A stretch of 64,000 nt of DNA, taken from Aquarana catesbeiana (lineage: Eukaryota > Chordata > Amphibia > Anura > Ranidae). The notes under the pieces are model-generated. The model was not told where the DNA came from, searched no databases, and saw only the letters and a program-made list of their open reading frames with translations. The stretch lies in assembly GCF_042186555.1 (NCBI RefSeq), contig NC_133332.1, forward strand, positions 212,889,602 through 212,953,601. The letters are read 5' to 3'. Shown piece by piece: positions 53,590-64,000 of the stretch; the stretch's first letter is position 1; each line of letters begins with the position of its first letter. The position numbers and the translations under genes are program-made.

Positions 53590-53700
53590 CTTCTCTGCCC
53601 CCCCCCCCCCCAGAAATGTCCTCTGCTGCCCCCTTCATCCCCCCCCCCCTGTAATGTCCACCTCTGCCCCATTCACCTCACCCCCAGTAATGTTACTTTA
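53590..53700. repeat. minisatellite, inverse of the 52101-52240 repeat
   Basis: AATGTCCTCTGCTGCCCCCTTCA, broken by C runs (about 53599-53611 and 53640-53649), and CAGTAATGTT are the inverse of the GGCAGAGGAGGACATTACTG repeat 1.4 kb upstream. Confidence 0.75.
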
Positions 53701-54017
53701 CTATGCATGCACAAAGCACAGGTTCACTGTATGTGTGTTCTCTGGTTTAATGACCAACCTTCCACTGAGCCCATTACAGTCCCACCACAGCACTGGAATA
53801 TGAGAAAGAGGTTATGTAAAACCATGTGACTGGAGGCTGCAGTCCCACAAGCACTGGTCATCCAAACATGCTTACGATTCTGAAAATAGGAGGACATTTT
53901 GATTTTAGCACAGATGCGTGTAGGCAGGTGGAGTCTACTTTCTCCATGTAGGTGTCTCTCATCCGCAGTGACATTGCAGTTGGAGAGGAAGTCAAGGGGA
54001 ACATGGTTCCTCTAAAG

Positions 54018-54174
54018 CAGGGATATGCAATTAGTGGACCTACAGCTGCTGCAAAACTACAAGTCTCATCATGCCTCTGCCTGGGTGTCATGCTTGTGGC
54101 TGTCAGAGTCTTGCTATGCCTCATGGGACTTGTAGTTCTGCAACAGCTGGAGGTCTGCTAATTGCATATCCCTG
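54018..54174. mobile_element. small hAT-type MITE, 157 bp
   Basis: Ends CAGGGATATGCAATTAG and its inverse CTAATTGCATATCCCTG; 8-bp flanks CTCTAAAG and CTCTATAG differ at one base. The interior is a near palindrome (CTACAAGTCTCATCATGCC / GCCTCATGGGACTTGTAG). Confidence 0.88.
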
Positions 54175-54182
54175 CTCTATAG

Positions 54183-55043
54183 TTTCCTGGGTCACTGGGG
54201 AAGCTATCCAAATGGATGCTGCCAATCCCATGTTACTCTAGCAGCCATCTTGGGTCAGGCAGAACCTTTTTAACACCCTGGCTCCCACGCCTGGTGCACA
54301 TTTTGCAAGTGGGGACAGGTACCCTGCCTAGTAGGGACAGAACTAGCAACAGGGAAAGGTTCCTGATGGGGAGGGAAAGCATAGGCCTCACAACTTCTCT
54401 TGCCATTTTCCATTTTGGTCAAGAGACAGCCAGACAGCATTCTGCTGCTATCAGTTCAGCTGAAACCTGCTCTCTACACACTGTTGGACCTGTGAGTGTT
54501 TCCAGTTGGGTTGCCTTCCTACTGAGTTTATTGTAAACTGTTGTTGCATTATTTTAATACAAGTTCTTTCATCACACTTGGACTTTGTGTGATATTGCCT
54601 CTGCACCCCACCTACATGCGTGTTGGTTAACACATGTAGCAAGCTGAGTTCAGTTAGATCAGTAAAGCAGACACTGGATTACATAGACTATACATACTCT
54701 CTAAAAATTGCATACTTTTGTTCAAAACCAGGAAATTTTTTCCAAAGATGTTTTGTAAAAGTGTTCAAGTCAATATATTTTATTTTATAAAAAGGTAATT
54801 TGTGTTGCAGCATACTGCAATCCAGATGTACATACTTAAGGATGTTACCCTGTAGGTGGCACCGCAGTATTGGTAGAGCTCATATGCACATATCACACAG
54901 ATTTCTGTTTTTATATGCAGAAAATGAAGGAATAATCGGAAATAAATAAGTTAAGAAAGTTATTTTAACCATTATCGTAAATTCAATCTTCTCTGTCTGA
55001 ATTTAACATAAAAAGGTTATTAGATTTTCTGATATTAGATTTA
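54183..55043. other. anonymous sequence, no gene seen
   Basis: No supported feature. Confidence 0.3.
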
Positions 55044-56612
55044 CAGTGGGTATAAAAAGTCTACACACCCGTTAAAATGTCAGGTTTCTGTGATGTAAAA
55101 AAATGAGACAGAGATAAATCATTTCAGAACATTTTCCACCTTTAATGTCACCTATAAACTGTACAACTCAATTGAAAAACAAACTGAACTGCACACCCTC
55201 TTATAACTGGGGTTGTAGACGTGTTCAGAATTAAGCAATTACATTCAAACTGATGTTAAATAAGAGCCAGTACACACCTGACATCATTTAGAGTGCCTCT
55301 AATTAACCCTAAATAAAGTTCAGCTGTTCTAGTAGGTCTTTCCTGACTTTTTCTTAGTTGCATCCTACAGCAAAAGTCATGGTGCGCAGAGAGCTTTCAA
55401 ACCAAGAGAATGATCTCATTGTTAAAAGGTATTAGTCAGCAGAAGGGTACAAAAGAATTTCCAAGGCATTAGACATACCATGGAACACAGTGAATACAGT
55501 CATCATCAAGTAGAGAAAATATGGCACAGTGACATTACAAAGAACTGGACGTCCCTCAAAAATTGATGAAAAGACGAGAAGAAAACTGGTCAGGGAGGCT
55601 GCCAAGAGGCCTACAGCAACATTAAAGGAGCTGCAGGAATATCTGGCAAGTACTGGCTGTGTGGTACATGTGACAAAAATCTCCTGTATTCTTCATATGT
55701 CTGGGCTATGGGGTAGAGTGGCAAGACGGAAGCCTTTTCTTACGAAGAAAAACATCCAAGCCCGGCTAAATTTTGCAAAAACAGACCTGAAGTCTCCCAA
55801 AAGCATGTGGGAAAATATGTTATGGTCTGATGAAACCAAGGTTAAACTTTTTTGGCTGTAATTCCAAAAGATAAGTTTGGTGCAAAAACAACACTGCACC
55901 TCTCCAAAAGAACACCATACCCACCGTGAAGCATGGTGGTGGCAGCATCATGCTTTGGGGCTGTTTATCTTCAGCTGCAACAGGGGCCTTGGTCAAGGTA
56001 GAGGGAATTATGACCAGTTCCAAATACCAGTCAATATTGACACAAAACCTTCAGGCTTCTGCTAGAAAGCTGAACATGAAGGGGAACTTCACCTTTCAGC
56101 ATTAGAACGACTCAAAACATACATCCAAATCAACAAAGGCATGGCTTCACCAGAAGAAGATTAAAGTTTTGGATTGGTCCAGCCAGAGCCTAGACCTGAA
56201 TCCTATTGAAAATCTGTGGGATGATATGAAGAGGGCTGTGCACAGGAGATGCCCTTGCAATCTGACAGATTTGGAATGTTTTTGCAAAGAAGAGTGGGCA
56301 AATATTGCCAAGTCAAGATGTGCCATGCTTATAGACTCATACCCAAAAAACTGAGTGCTATAATAAAATCAAAAGGTGCTTCAACAAAGTATTAGTTTAA
56401 GGGTGTGCACACTTATGCAACCATATTATTTTAGTTTTTTATTTTTACTTTCCTCCACCTTAAAAATTTCAGTTTGTTGTTCAACTGAGTTGTACAGTTT
56501 ATAGGTCACATTAAAGGTAAAAAAATCTAAAATGATTTATCTTTGTCTCATTTTTTTACATCACAGAAACCTGACATTTTAACAGGGGTTTGTAGACTTG
56601 TTATATCCACTA
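55044..56612 (+). mobile_element. dead Tc1/mariner transposon with long TIRs, 1569 bp
   Basis: Inverted repeats of roughly 150 bp or more: the left starts CAGTGGGTATAAAAAGTCTA and includes TGTCAGGTTTCTGTGATGTA; the right carries TACATCACAGAAACCTGACA and ends near TATATCCACTA. TA flanks are at 55042-55043 and 56613-56614. The transposase inside is disabled. Confidence 0.9.
55379..56354 (+). pseudogene. Tc1-like transposase, disabled
   Basis: ATG 55379 opens MVRRELSNQENDLIVKRY, then a TAG; a further TAG lies near 55513. The second helix-turn-helix region (RTGRPSKIDEKTRRKLVREA) and the catalytic core follow. The first Asp is in MLWSDETKVKLFW. The frame shifts after the TAA at 55859-55861. The second Asp region near 56100 contains a stop in place of the usual Gln (AGCATTAGAACGAC). 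The Glu is in SLDLNPIENLWDDMK. Cannot make an active protein. Confidence 0.88.
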
Positions 56613-56614
56613 TA

Positions 56615-57245
56615 GATTGTCAAACTTTTTTTAGAAGTTTTGAAAAATTAAAAATGAGTTAGATCACCCCCTATATAAGTGAATTTTAAATGACTAGTGT
56701 ACCTGATGGGGCAGCTAAGGACAACCCCATTCTGTGGCAGGACTAGATTTGGGGTGGCAGAAAAAAAGACTTAGTTTTCTCTTGTATAGTTATTAGCCAT
56801 GTTTTTCCTCTTGATCAATAGAAACACTGCTAACTCTTATAAGCATATGGGTATAAGGGTTTATACATGCATGTTCAGTCACCGAGTTACTCCTATCTTC
56901 GCTCTGTTCAAGAGCTACGGTCACCAGATACTTCCAGAAGAGACAAATACCTTTGCTCCTCTTTCCTGCACGTGTTTCTCAGTGCCGGATGTAAAGAGGC
57001 CTTAGCTCTGCAAGAAAATAAAGGTTGGAGGAACAGAGAGCAAGATGGTTGCGTATAAATCCTCTTCTTTGCAGCAATATTCCCCTTCAATCCAGAAATT
57101 TCCCCATAGTACTTTTTTTTGTTTCTATTTGTTCTTGGTGTGATGGCCAGCATCATTCAAGCCCTTTCCCTTGAGCTTAGGCTTGGAGCCTCCTCTCCTC
57201 CAGCCTGTGACTGGACAGTGATAGGAGAGGGAGTGAGGGGCTAAT
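56615..57245. other. anonymous sequence, no gene seen
   Basis: Nothing supported. Confidence 0.3.
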
Positions 57246-57249
57246 TTTT

Positions 57250-59225
57250 CAGTCATTTTGCTCTATCCTATTAGCAAGCTGCTTGTCAGCACTGGAACTG
57301 GATGGAGTACAGGCAACTTAATTCTTACTATCAGTCCCTCCTTGATCTGGTTTCACTGGCCAGGGACCTGGACTTATTTTAATCTCCTCTTGTCCAGGCT
57401 TCTCCGCCCCTGCGTCCACTATCGACAGTCTACAAGGTCCTTCTTTCTAAGGTTCATCCTGATATTCTGGAATACACTACTGTCACGGACCTGGCCGGGA
57501 CGGAGGCTGTTGGAGAGGACTGTATGCAGGCCTGTTGCCCAGACTTGTGGTCACCGAGCTTCACACAGGAATATAAACACAATAGCTGGAGCTAATTACA
57601 ATTAACAATACAAACATAACCTAATTAACCTAATTAACATGAGCTCCAATAGGAGTCGTCCCGTCTCCTACATTGTATAGAGGACAATGTGATCAGCTCA
57701 TTCAATTAACACACATTACCATAAACATCAACACAGGGTTAATTAGAACAAACAACAATGAGTTGAATACCTTTAGAACCTAGACTAAACTTATTTACAT
57801 TAAACCCATTATAGCTGACATCAGACAGGTGAGTGGAGATGATGACATTAGCATCTCCTCACAGGATGTGTTCCAACAGTATAATTCAGTCTTATCATTC
57901 TAATATGGCATATAAAGGGTTCCAGAGTCTGTGTGTTTTGGGGGGACATGGAGCTGAATCCATAGTAACATCAACCCCAGGGTCCCCAGGCATACAGCTC
58001 ACAGAGAGCACCATTCCCCCAAATGCTAGGGCCCATAATCGGTGGGCAACAGGCCTGCATACAGTCCTCTCCAACAGCCTCCGTCCCGGCCAGGTCCGTG
58101 ACAACTACCAAATGGGCCTCTAATCTTGGTGTTCAGCTATCGGTCAAGAAATGGGAGAAAACCTTTGCCTTGACCCATCGTTGTCACTAGTAAGGCCCAA
58201 GAGACCAATTTTAAACTGCTTTCCTGGTGTTTTTGGTGTCTGACTGTCCTCCACCAAATTTATCCTTCAGGTTCGGACCGATGCTGGCACTGTCAAACTG
58301 GTGTTGGTTCTCTTTTGCATGTTTGGTGGGAATGTCCTCTCATCAATGCCTTTTGGGATCTGGTTGTCCACATTTACATTATTATACTGTTACGGACTCC
58401 AAGGTTCCCAATACACCGCATGTTGTATTGCTTTCAGTTCTCACAGGCTCTAATAAGTGTATAAAAAGGGGTATTTTACATCACCGTTTGAGGGCTGCCA
58501 GAATGGATATCCCCCGCTATTGGCGTATGGCCCATATTTTGTCTTTGGTGGACTGGGTGGATTGACCACAATGAGCGCATGGAATTTCTGCTGGCACAGG
58601 AACTGGGCACCCAGGAACATTGCTATCGTACGTGGCTTGCCTGGAATATCTACAGAGAATCCACGGAACTTGTAAACCTACTAATGGGCTGAAGGCTGTC
58701 CTGCCTTTCTGGTCGGATTGGCAGTTCCCCTCTGCACCTAAGAGCATGCTTTTCCTTTCTTGTCTAGTTTTCTTCTTCCCTCCCTTCTCCTTTTCCCCGT
58801 TTTCTCCCCCCCACTTTTTTTTATATATATGTTTTTTTTTTTGTCCATGTGGGGCTTTGGTTAGTTTGGTACCATCACATCTGGCTTTTAAGCTTACTGG
58901 GGATGGAAATATGCATTTCTGACATTGTTTATGGATTGTATATACTGCATCTGATAATGATAACATGGGTTGCTTTCTGACACTGGTCATTGTGTATCTG
59001 TTCAAGCTCCGGTACTTTGGACAGTTTATCTTAGGTAGCACCCTTGCCGGCCCCTGGGAAAGGTTCCTAATTTGGAATATTGCTGTATATTTCTTAAGTG
59101 TTTTGTTTTTTGCTGTTTTCTTTTTATTTTTGTACGTGCCCCAGATTGTCGGGGCTCTGTCTGGTGTTTTGACAATCTGTATTTTAAACTTCTGATTTCT
59201 CAATAAAATTAAATTGAACATAAAA
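57250..59225 (+). mobile_element. 5'-truncated L1, ORF2 3' end and 3' UTR
   Basis: After the inserted TIR element the ORF2 C-terminal region is readable in pieces: RCWHCQTGVGSLLHVWWECP (the zinc-knuckle region of L1 ORF2, near 58275-58335), then MDIPRYWRMAHILSLVDWVD (58503 onward). A T/C-rich 3' UTR follows, ending TCAATAAAATTAAATTGAAC at about 59219, with a weak A-rich tail. Frameshifts and stops disable it. The part at 57250-57480 belongs to the same ORF2. Confidence 0.75.
57481..58103. mobile_element. 623-bp element with perfect 61-bp TIRs and 5-bp TSD
   Basis: The first 61 bp (TGTCACGGACCTGGCCGGGA ... GCCTGTTGCCCA) are an exact inverse of the last 61 bp. The flanking direct repeat is ACTAC (57476-57480 and 58104-58108). 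TGT...ACA ends with a 5-bp TSD look LTR-like, but the two ends are inverted, not direct, so this is a TIR element. Ginger-type DNA transposons have TGT ends and 4-6-bp duplications and are one possibility. There is no ORF. The perfect TIRs suggest recent activity. Confidence 0.9.
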
Positions 59226-59238
59226 ACATATTGGTGCA

Positions 59239-60226
59239 CAGTGGTGTATTTAGGTTTTGTGCTGCCCTAGGCCAGGCCTGACTAAACTTGCGCACCCCCC
59301 TAATTTAAATATGACTCACCCCTTTCTGTCAAGGCCACACCCCTTCCTTTTTAAGATCCACCCTGTCATTTTCATGGGAGGAGGACAGAGGGACGCCTCT
59401 AGAAGAGGACAGAGAGGGACACCGCAGGAGGAGGACAGAGAGGGATGCAGCATCTTTTCATTTGAGGGGTAAGGGGATATGTGCTAGTGGTGGGGGGAGG
59501 ATCAGGCCCCCCCACTAGCACATATTCTCTACCCTCCCAAAGCACCCAACAGATATCCCCTTACCCCCCTCCCATCAGTTCATGTGTGCATCTGTTATCT
59601 GCCCCCCCCTTCCTGGTTACTGTGTCCCCCTCCACTGTAAACTATACACAGACCTCAGACCAGCAACGCGGCTCTTGCACTGAAGTTGTGTCCCTCCTCT
59701 GTGGCTCCTTCTCCTCCTGGCTGTGTGCACTGGAACATTGGAGCTGAGGAGGAGGAGGAGCCGAGGAGTGTGTGTGGCTGACAGTGGGGAGAGAGATGTC
59801 GGCTGCTACGGAAAGCGGATCACCGCTTGTGGGACCCGGACGGCAGATGTCATAGGTGCCCACGCTAGCGCACCCCTGCCTGGCCAGTTACCAAAGCTCA
59901 GTGCCGGAACTTGTTGTGGCAATGGGCTCCAGGACAGTGGCGTCAATAGGGTCGGTTTACCTGGTGTGGTAAAAATTGTGTCACTCCCCCCTATTTTTGG
60001 ACCGGAGACCCGGCTTTGGAGCTCGTTGTGGCGATCAATAAGGCCTAGAGGATATCAGGTTAGGCACTTCCTAATGGCTCAGTCCCTGGGAATAGTAATG
60101 ATGTTACTGTCCGGGAGGAGGAGGGTGCCTTTTTCGTGGGGGGGGGCAGCTTTTTTGCCCCCCCCCCCGCAAAGTGCCGCTGCCCTAGGCCTGGGCCTTG
60201 TCGGCCTAGACCAAAACACAGCACTG
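59239..60226. mobile_element. non-autonomous hAT element, 988 bp
   Basis: Ends CAGTGGTGTATTTAGGTTTT and inverse right end CAGTGCTGTGTTTTGGTCTA; GCTGCCCTAGGCC also occurs just inside both ends. Flanks TTGGTGCA (59231-59238) and TTGGTACA (60227-60234) match at 7 of 8 bases. A second hAT-like start (CAGTGGCGTCAATAGGGTCG) lies at about 59936, so part of another family may be nested. No transposase. Confidence 0.85.
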
Positions 60227-60234
60227 TTGGTACA

Positions 60235-60483
60235 TCTCTGCAATAAATGTAATACATGCGCATTTCCTTGTATTTTATACCTTTAAAAAAAGCTGCAAAT
60301 TAAAACACCTTAAATACATGTTTATTCTGTCAGAAATAAAATGATCTCTTAAATTTACGTAGTGAGCTGAAAACATGGGAGGAACGTTACCAATAGTGTC
60401 CTAATTACTGTGTTTGCTAATCTGTTTCTGCTTCTTACAGAGTTACATAGTTAGTCTGGTTGAAAAAAGACACAAGTCAATGG
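60235..60483. other. anonymous sequence with a repeat fragment
   Basis: No gene. GAGTTACATAGTTAGTCTGG (60440) followed by TTGAAAAAAGACACAAGTC is a fragment of a repeat I recognise from amphibian genomes. It ends at the start of the next L1. Confidence 0.4.
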
Positions 60484-60641
60484 GGGCAGGAGGCGGAGCC
60501 TAGCGGAGCAGACATGCATTGTTAGAGCTCCACACCGCTGAGGAGAGAAGAGAAGGACAAAGCGGAGCCTGCAGGCTCAAAAGGTATCCATTTAAACCTT
60601 TTTGCCCCAGGGAACAAACTGTGAAAGTTTGGGCAGGAAAT

Positions 60642-61709
60642 ATGGTACTGGGAGGAAACCGTGGCAGAAATAAAAATCACCTCACAAAGAGCTCACAGGC
60701 ACTCACTTCAGCTGAAGCAGCTCCAGTCACCTCACAACATACAGCATCAGGGCGCTCTCACAGACAGAAAATGTCACAGCAAGACTCTCCATTTGAGTCA
60801 GATACAGAACAAATCCTCTCACAAACTTCTCCACAAGCCTCCTCAGTATCCCCAGTAATATTATTACAATTTGAAAAGATGCTTCATAAGGCTTTAAAAC
60901 AAACCTCAGACCAAATAACAAAAAGCCTAACCAAAGAAATAAGAGAGCTGGGAAACCGCACCGCAGCCCTAGAAATAAAAATGGATGAAATTGAAATTAC
61001 AACCCAAGAAAATATAACAGAATTGGAACAATTAAAAGAAGAGAATTTAATACTTCAAACTAAGCTCGAAGATTACGAAAATAGAGCCAGACGTTCAAAC
61101 TTGCGCATAAGGGGAATACCTGAAACTGTGACAGACCTGCAATCTACTATTACTGCTCTATTACAAGAACTAAAGCCAGATATCCCTGTTGAACGTTTAG
61201 AACTGGACAGAGTACACAGAGCCCTCACAGCCAAAAAGAAAGATGGACCCCCACGTGATATAATCACAAAATTTCATTATTACAGAACGAAAGAACAAAT
61301 ACTAATTGCTGCAAGAGAAAAAAAGGAACTTAATTTTCAAGGACACAATTATCAAATTTTTGCTGACCTATCCCAACTTACTATTACTAAAAGACGATCC
61401 ATGAAACCCCAACTAATGGAACTGCAACGCCACAACATTATGTATCAATGGGGCTTCCCCTTTTCAGTCAGATTTAACTACCAAGGTACAATTTACAGAA
61501 GCAGATCAGCAGATGAACTACAACAAACCCTTTTAAAATTAAATCTGACAGAACCCACAAGCAGCAACACTCCCACACGCAGAAGAATGGCATCATCTTC
61601 ACCTTCAGGCAGCACCCAGAAAATTTCAGAACAAAATGGGAATCATCATTCTCACAAAAGAGGCCGTTATGCCACATCATCCATGGACCAAGAAGATTCA
61701 ATGGACTGA
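60642..61709 (+). CDS. L1 ORF1 protein
   Basis: RNA-binding, trimer-forming protein of the L1 particle. 355 residues from ATG 60642 (MVLGGNRGRNKNHLTK). The frame is open further upstream (an ATG at 60519 exists, but it would add a tract without similarity, probably 5' UTR). Order: polar, Ser/Thr-rich N-terminus, coiled coil (about residues 90-150, LEIKMDEIEITTQENITELE), RRM-like domain with NLRIRGIPE and LELDRVHRALTAKK, then the C-terminal domain with RDIITKFHYYRTKEQILIAA and KRRSMKPQLMELQRHNIMYQ. A basic tail ends near KRGRYATSS. It shares the RNLRIRG-type and RVHR-type motifs with the older L1 at 19130. No disabling change. Confidence 0.9.
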   Translation: MVLGGNRGRNKNHLTKSSQALTSAEAAPVTSQHTASGRSHRQKMSQQDSPFESDTEQILSQTSPQASSVSPVILLQFEKMLHKALKQTSDQITKSLTKEIRELGNRTAALEIKMDEIEITTQENITELEQLKEENLILQTKLEDYENRARRSNLRIRGIPETVTDLQSTITALLQELKPDIPVERLELDRVHRALTAKKKDGPPRDIITKFHYYRTKEQILIAAREKKELNFQGHNYQIFADLSQLTITKRRSMKPQLMELQRHNIMYQWGFPFSVRFNYQGTIYRSRSADELQQTLLKLNLTEPTSSNTPTRRRMASSSPSGSTQKISEQNGNHHSHKRGRYATSSMDQEDSMD

Positions 61710-62640
61710 CATCCTAATTCCTGATATTTCTTCATTTATTATACTAAGAGATGGTTCTCTATAAAAAACCTATATTTATAACTGAATGTAACTGCATTCT
61801 GATAGTCACACACTGTGTGGGATCATGTTACATTCCAGTTATATTTCATATAGCCTTAGAATATATAAGTGAAATAAGGAAATTCATGTTCAGTTATATA
61901 TTATCAGGTAATAACAATAGATTTATTACTTTTTAGGACAAATATGTTCAATAATCCAGAAGTAATGGAAGCTTTTTCTTTCTTTTCTTAAACAAATATA
62001 TTATTACCTAACTAGTTCCTAGAATTATGTTTTTTTGTTTATTCTAATCTGAAGCAATAAAACCTCAATTTTATGAGTTAACATATCTAAACAGTTACAT
62101 ATGAATAAAATATGTAATTGTTTACTCTAAAAGGGTTAAAATCCCAAAATAATTCAAACTATCTTCATCAATACCAAAGTTATTAACAGTACCTTTCTAA
62201 CTGAATTATTTAGCCTAGGGCAAGACTAACCATATACAACCACCCTGGAATAAATAATTTCAACAAAAACTATATTCTGCACTCCAATTAATGAAACATC
62301 ATTTTGATGTCTTTTGACATAGCACTTCTCTCCTGTAAGCGGAAGATCCGTGTACCCCCATTAGCCCTCCTCATTCTCCCAACCATATTATATGGGAGTG
62401 TGACGAAGGCACTTATTCCCCTGAGAGAGATATTTATTCTCTTTCACGGGTAAATTGTGATTACTTGCAAAAAATAATTTATACAATGTATCATCTAATC
62501 TCATATGTTTTTTGTTTACTCTTTATTCCAGAATTCACTGGTTTCTTTTCTATCTATTCATCTCTTCAGTCCACACAGGTTGATCTGCGCAGTCAGCTCT
62601 GCATAACAAAAAGTAAGTCAAAACTATTTGATCTATTGCC
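61710..62640 (+). other. long inter-ORF spacer of the L1
   Basis: 931 bp between ORF1 and ORF2, A/T-rich, with no convincing third reading frame. GTAAGCGGAAGATCCGTG and GAGTGTGACGAAGGCAC lie near 62335-62410. It could hold an internal promoter or ribosome entry function, but nothing in the sequence proves that. The older L1 has about 385 bp here. Confidence 0.5.
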
Positions 62641-63975
62641 ATGGCACCACTGAATATACTTTCCCTGAATGTTCAGGGAATAAATGTCCCTCAAAAAAGG
62701 ACCAAAGCCTTCCGTACTTTCCATAACAAGAAGGCTCACATAGTATGCCTCCAAGAAACACACTTCACCAAAGATTCTACTCCAAAATATATTTCTCCTT
62801 TTTATCAACAAATTTACACGGCTTCTGCCTGTACCAAGCAAAGGGGAACTCTAATTGCATTTCACCGATCCACACCATTCACCTTATCATCAGAAATTAA
62901 AGACCCAGAAGGTAGATACCTGATACTCATGGGTTATATAATGGATACAGCAATCACGGTGATTTCCTACTACGCTCCTAACAAACAACCTACACCATTC
63001 CTCTCACATATATTACAAGTGATTAATACACACAAAATAGGAACAGTGATAATGTGTGGGGATTCGAACCAGGTCCTCCTCCCATTTCTAGATAAATCAC
63101 CTTTTACACCATCCAAAATAACCTCTAGATTACCTTTTTCTCAACTTCTTTCCAAATACAATCTGGTAGATTCATGGAGAGAAAGTAACCCAATGAAAAA
63201 GAAATTCACTTATTTCTCGCACCCTCATCAAACCTTCACCAGAATAGATCATATTTTTCTAACAATAGGAATGATACCAGAAATTATTGCATCAGATATA
63301 ATTCCGATTCCGTGGTCTGACCATAATGCAGTATACACTACTATAGCCTCAGCCATACCAAAAGCGCATGACCCAACGTGGTACTTACCGGACATAATGC
63401 TCAAACACCCACTACATCAGATGGCCATTGAACAAGCTTTAAAGGAATACATATCAATTAATAATACAACAGACATCTCCCCAATAACACTGTGGGAAGC
63501 TCATAAGCCTGTCTTGCGTGGTACAATACAAAGACAAATGGCACTATTTAAACGGGAACGCAAAAATCTAGCAAAAAAACTAGAACTCAATTTTAATGCA
63601 GCCTACATATCATTTCAAGATAATCCATCTCAGAGTACAAAATCTCATCTGCAAAAATCTAGATTGGAATACGATCTATTTCTCACTGAGTCAGTTGATA
63701 AATCCCTCAAACGCTCCAAACACAATTTCTACATGAATACAAACAAACCAGGTACATATTTGGCTCGGGCATTAAATTCAACTAACAAATCTTTCAAACC
63801 AATAAGTTTGAAATTATCAAAAAATGTTTACACTTGTAATCCAGTTAAAATAGTCCATAAATTTCACTCACATCTCGCAACTTTATACAAGACAAACAAT
63901 GAATTTAATCCTACAGAGGCTGAATCCTTCTTCTCAAAAATAACCTTACCTGAGTCAAAAAAGCAGTTTGGATGA
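62641..63975 (+). CDS. L1 ORF2 (endonuclease and start of RT), partial
   Basis: Starts at ATG 62641 (MAPLNILSLNVQGINVPQKR). The APE-type endonuclease shows its residues in order: N in LSLNVQG, E in CLQETHF, Y in SYYAPNK, the D/N pair in CGDSNQV, RIDHIF and the final WSDHNAV. A linker with VDKSLKRSKHNFYMNTNKPG leads toward RT. The frame ends at TGA 63973-63975 right after a six-A run (63957-63962). Skipping one A restores an open frame to the window edge that reads SLDEPITIDEV, the conserved entry to the RT domain, so this is a one-base insertion or a sequencing error. The RT core lies beyond the window. Confidence 0.88.
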   Translation: MAPLNILSLNVQGINVPQKRTKAFRTFHNKKAHIVCLQETHFTKDSTPKYISPFYQQIYTASACTKQRGTLIAFHRSTPFTLSSEIKDPEGRYLILMGYIMDTAITVISYYAPNKQPTPFLSHILQVINTHKIGTVIMCGDSNQVLLPFLDKSPFTPSKITSRLPFSQLLSKYNLVDSWRESNPMKKKFTYFSHPHQTFTRIDHIFLTIGMIPEIIASDIIPIPWSDHNAVYTTIASAIPKAHDPTWYLPDIMLKHPLHQMAIEQALKEYISINNTTDISPITLWEAHKPVLRGTIQRQMALFKRERKNLAKKLELNFNAAYISFQDNPSQSTKSHLQKSRLEYDLFLTESVDKSLKRSKHNFYMNTNKPGTYLARALNSTNKSFKPISLKLSKNVYTCNPVKIVHKFHSHLATLYKTNNEFNPTEAESFFSKITLPESKKQFG

Positions 63976-64000
63976 GCCTATAACTATAGATGAAGTTGCT

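Larger units (their letters stand above)
60484..64000 (+). mobile_element. relatively intact L1-type LINE, runs off the window
   Basis: The order is a short GC-rich 5' UTR (GGCAGGAGGCGGAGCC near 60485), ORF1 (60642-61709), a spacer of about 930 bp, and ORF2 from 62641 onward, cut by the window edge. ORF1 is fully open. ORF2 is open for 444 codons. Together with the lack of nested insertions this makes it the youngest-looking L1 here. Confidence 0.88.

Noticed and set aside
57481..58103. LTR retrotransposon or solo LTR, because of TGTCAC...GTGACA and a 5-bp TSD
   Set aside because: The 61-bp ends are inverted, not direct, and the element is a single 623-bp unit without LTR signals such as a polyadenylation site.
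1..64000. tRNA, rRNA or snRNA genes
   Set aside because: I scanned for cloverleaf-like and box A/B patterns by eye and saw none convincing; a tRNAscan/Infernal run would be decisive.

Overview
This window looks like a piece of a large, repeat-dense vertebrate genome, most likely an anuran amphibian and perhaps a true frog. The reasons are GT-AG introns, the mixture of L1/Tx1-type LINEs, PIF/Harbinger, hAT, Tc1/mariner, TTAA-class (piggyBac-like, T2/Kolobok-like) DNA elements and chromodomain Ty3/Gypsy elements, and repeat families I recognise from frog genomes. The species call is inference. I found no recognisable host gene. Two short open stretches near 3.4-4.05 kb with good splice signals are the only candidate host exons. 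There is no bacterial-type gene, tRNA, rRNA or CRISPR.

Layout. 0-4 kb: a Tc1-like MITE split by a 1.75-kb non-autonomous hAT that carries a minisatellite, then anonymous sequence with the candidate exons. 4.1-25.4 kb: an old L1-type LINE (5' UTR monomers, ORF1, decayed ORF2). It is broken by at least four later insertions: a 7.3-kb Harbinger transposon (4310-11595), a TTAA element (12292-13184), a complete Ty3/Gypsy chromovirus (13246-19086, TSD GAACT) and a 1.27-kb retroposon inside ORF1 (16-bp TSD). 26.6-34.3 kb: a second, decayed Ty3/Gypsy element on the minus strand, itself broken by a T2-like MITE and two retroposons with 15-bp TSDs. 34.6-38 kb: a possible solo LTR and a hAT MITE. 38.6-47.5 kb: L1 ORF2 fragments separated by a non-autonomous Harbinger (with a 0.65-kb foldback), a T2-like MITE, a 4-kb hAT that contains a Tc1 element, and a second TTAA element. 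48-57 kb: MITEs, a broken 65-bp tandem array, minisatellites, a perfect 38-bp palindrome and a second dead Tc1. 57.2-64 kb: the 3' end of another L1, interrupted by a 623-bp TIR element with a 5-bp TSD, then a hAT, then a relatively intact L1 (ORF1 open, ORF2 running to the window edge).

The main functional unit is the Harbinger transposon at 4310-11595. It has matched TIRs and a TAA target duplication, a two-exon DDE transposase, and two further spliced genes sharing a divergent promoter region: a Myb/SANT-like protein (minus strand, three exons) and a MADF-domain protein (plus strand). Having both types of putative DNA-binding partner in one element is the most interesting system I see. The non-autonomous Harbinger at 39163-40511 has similar ends and could be a passenger of such an element. 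Target-site duplications give a clear relative order for many insertions.
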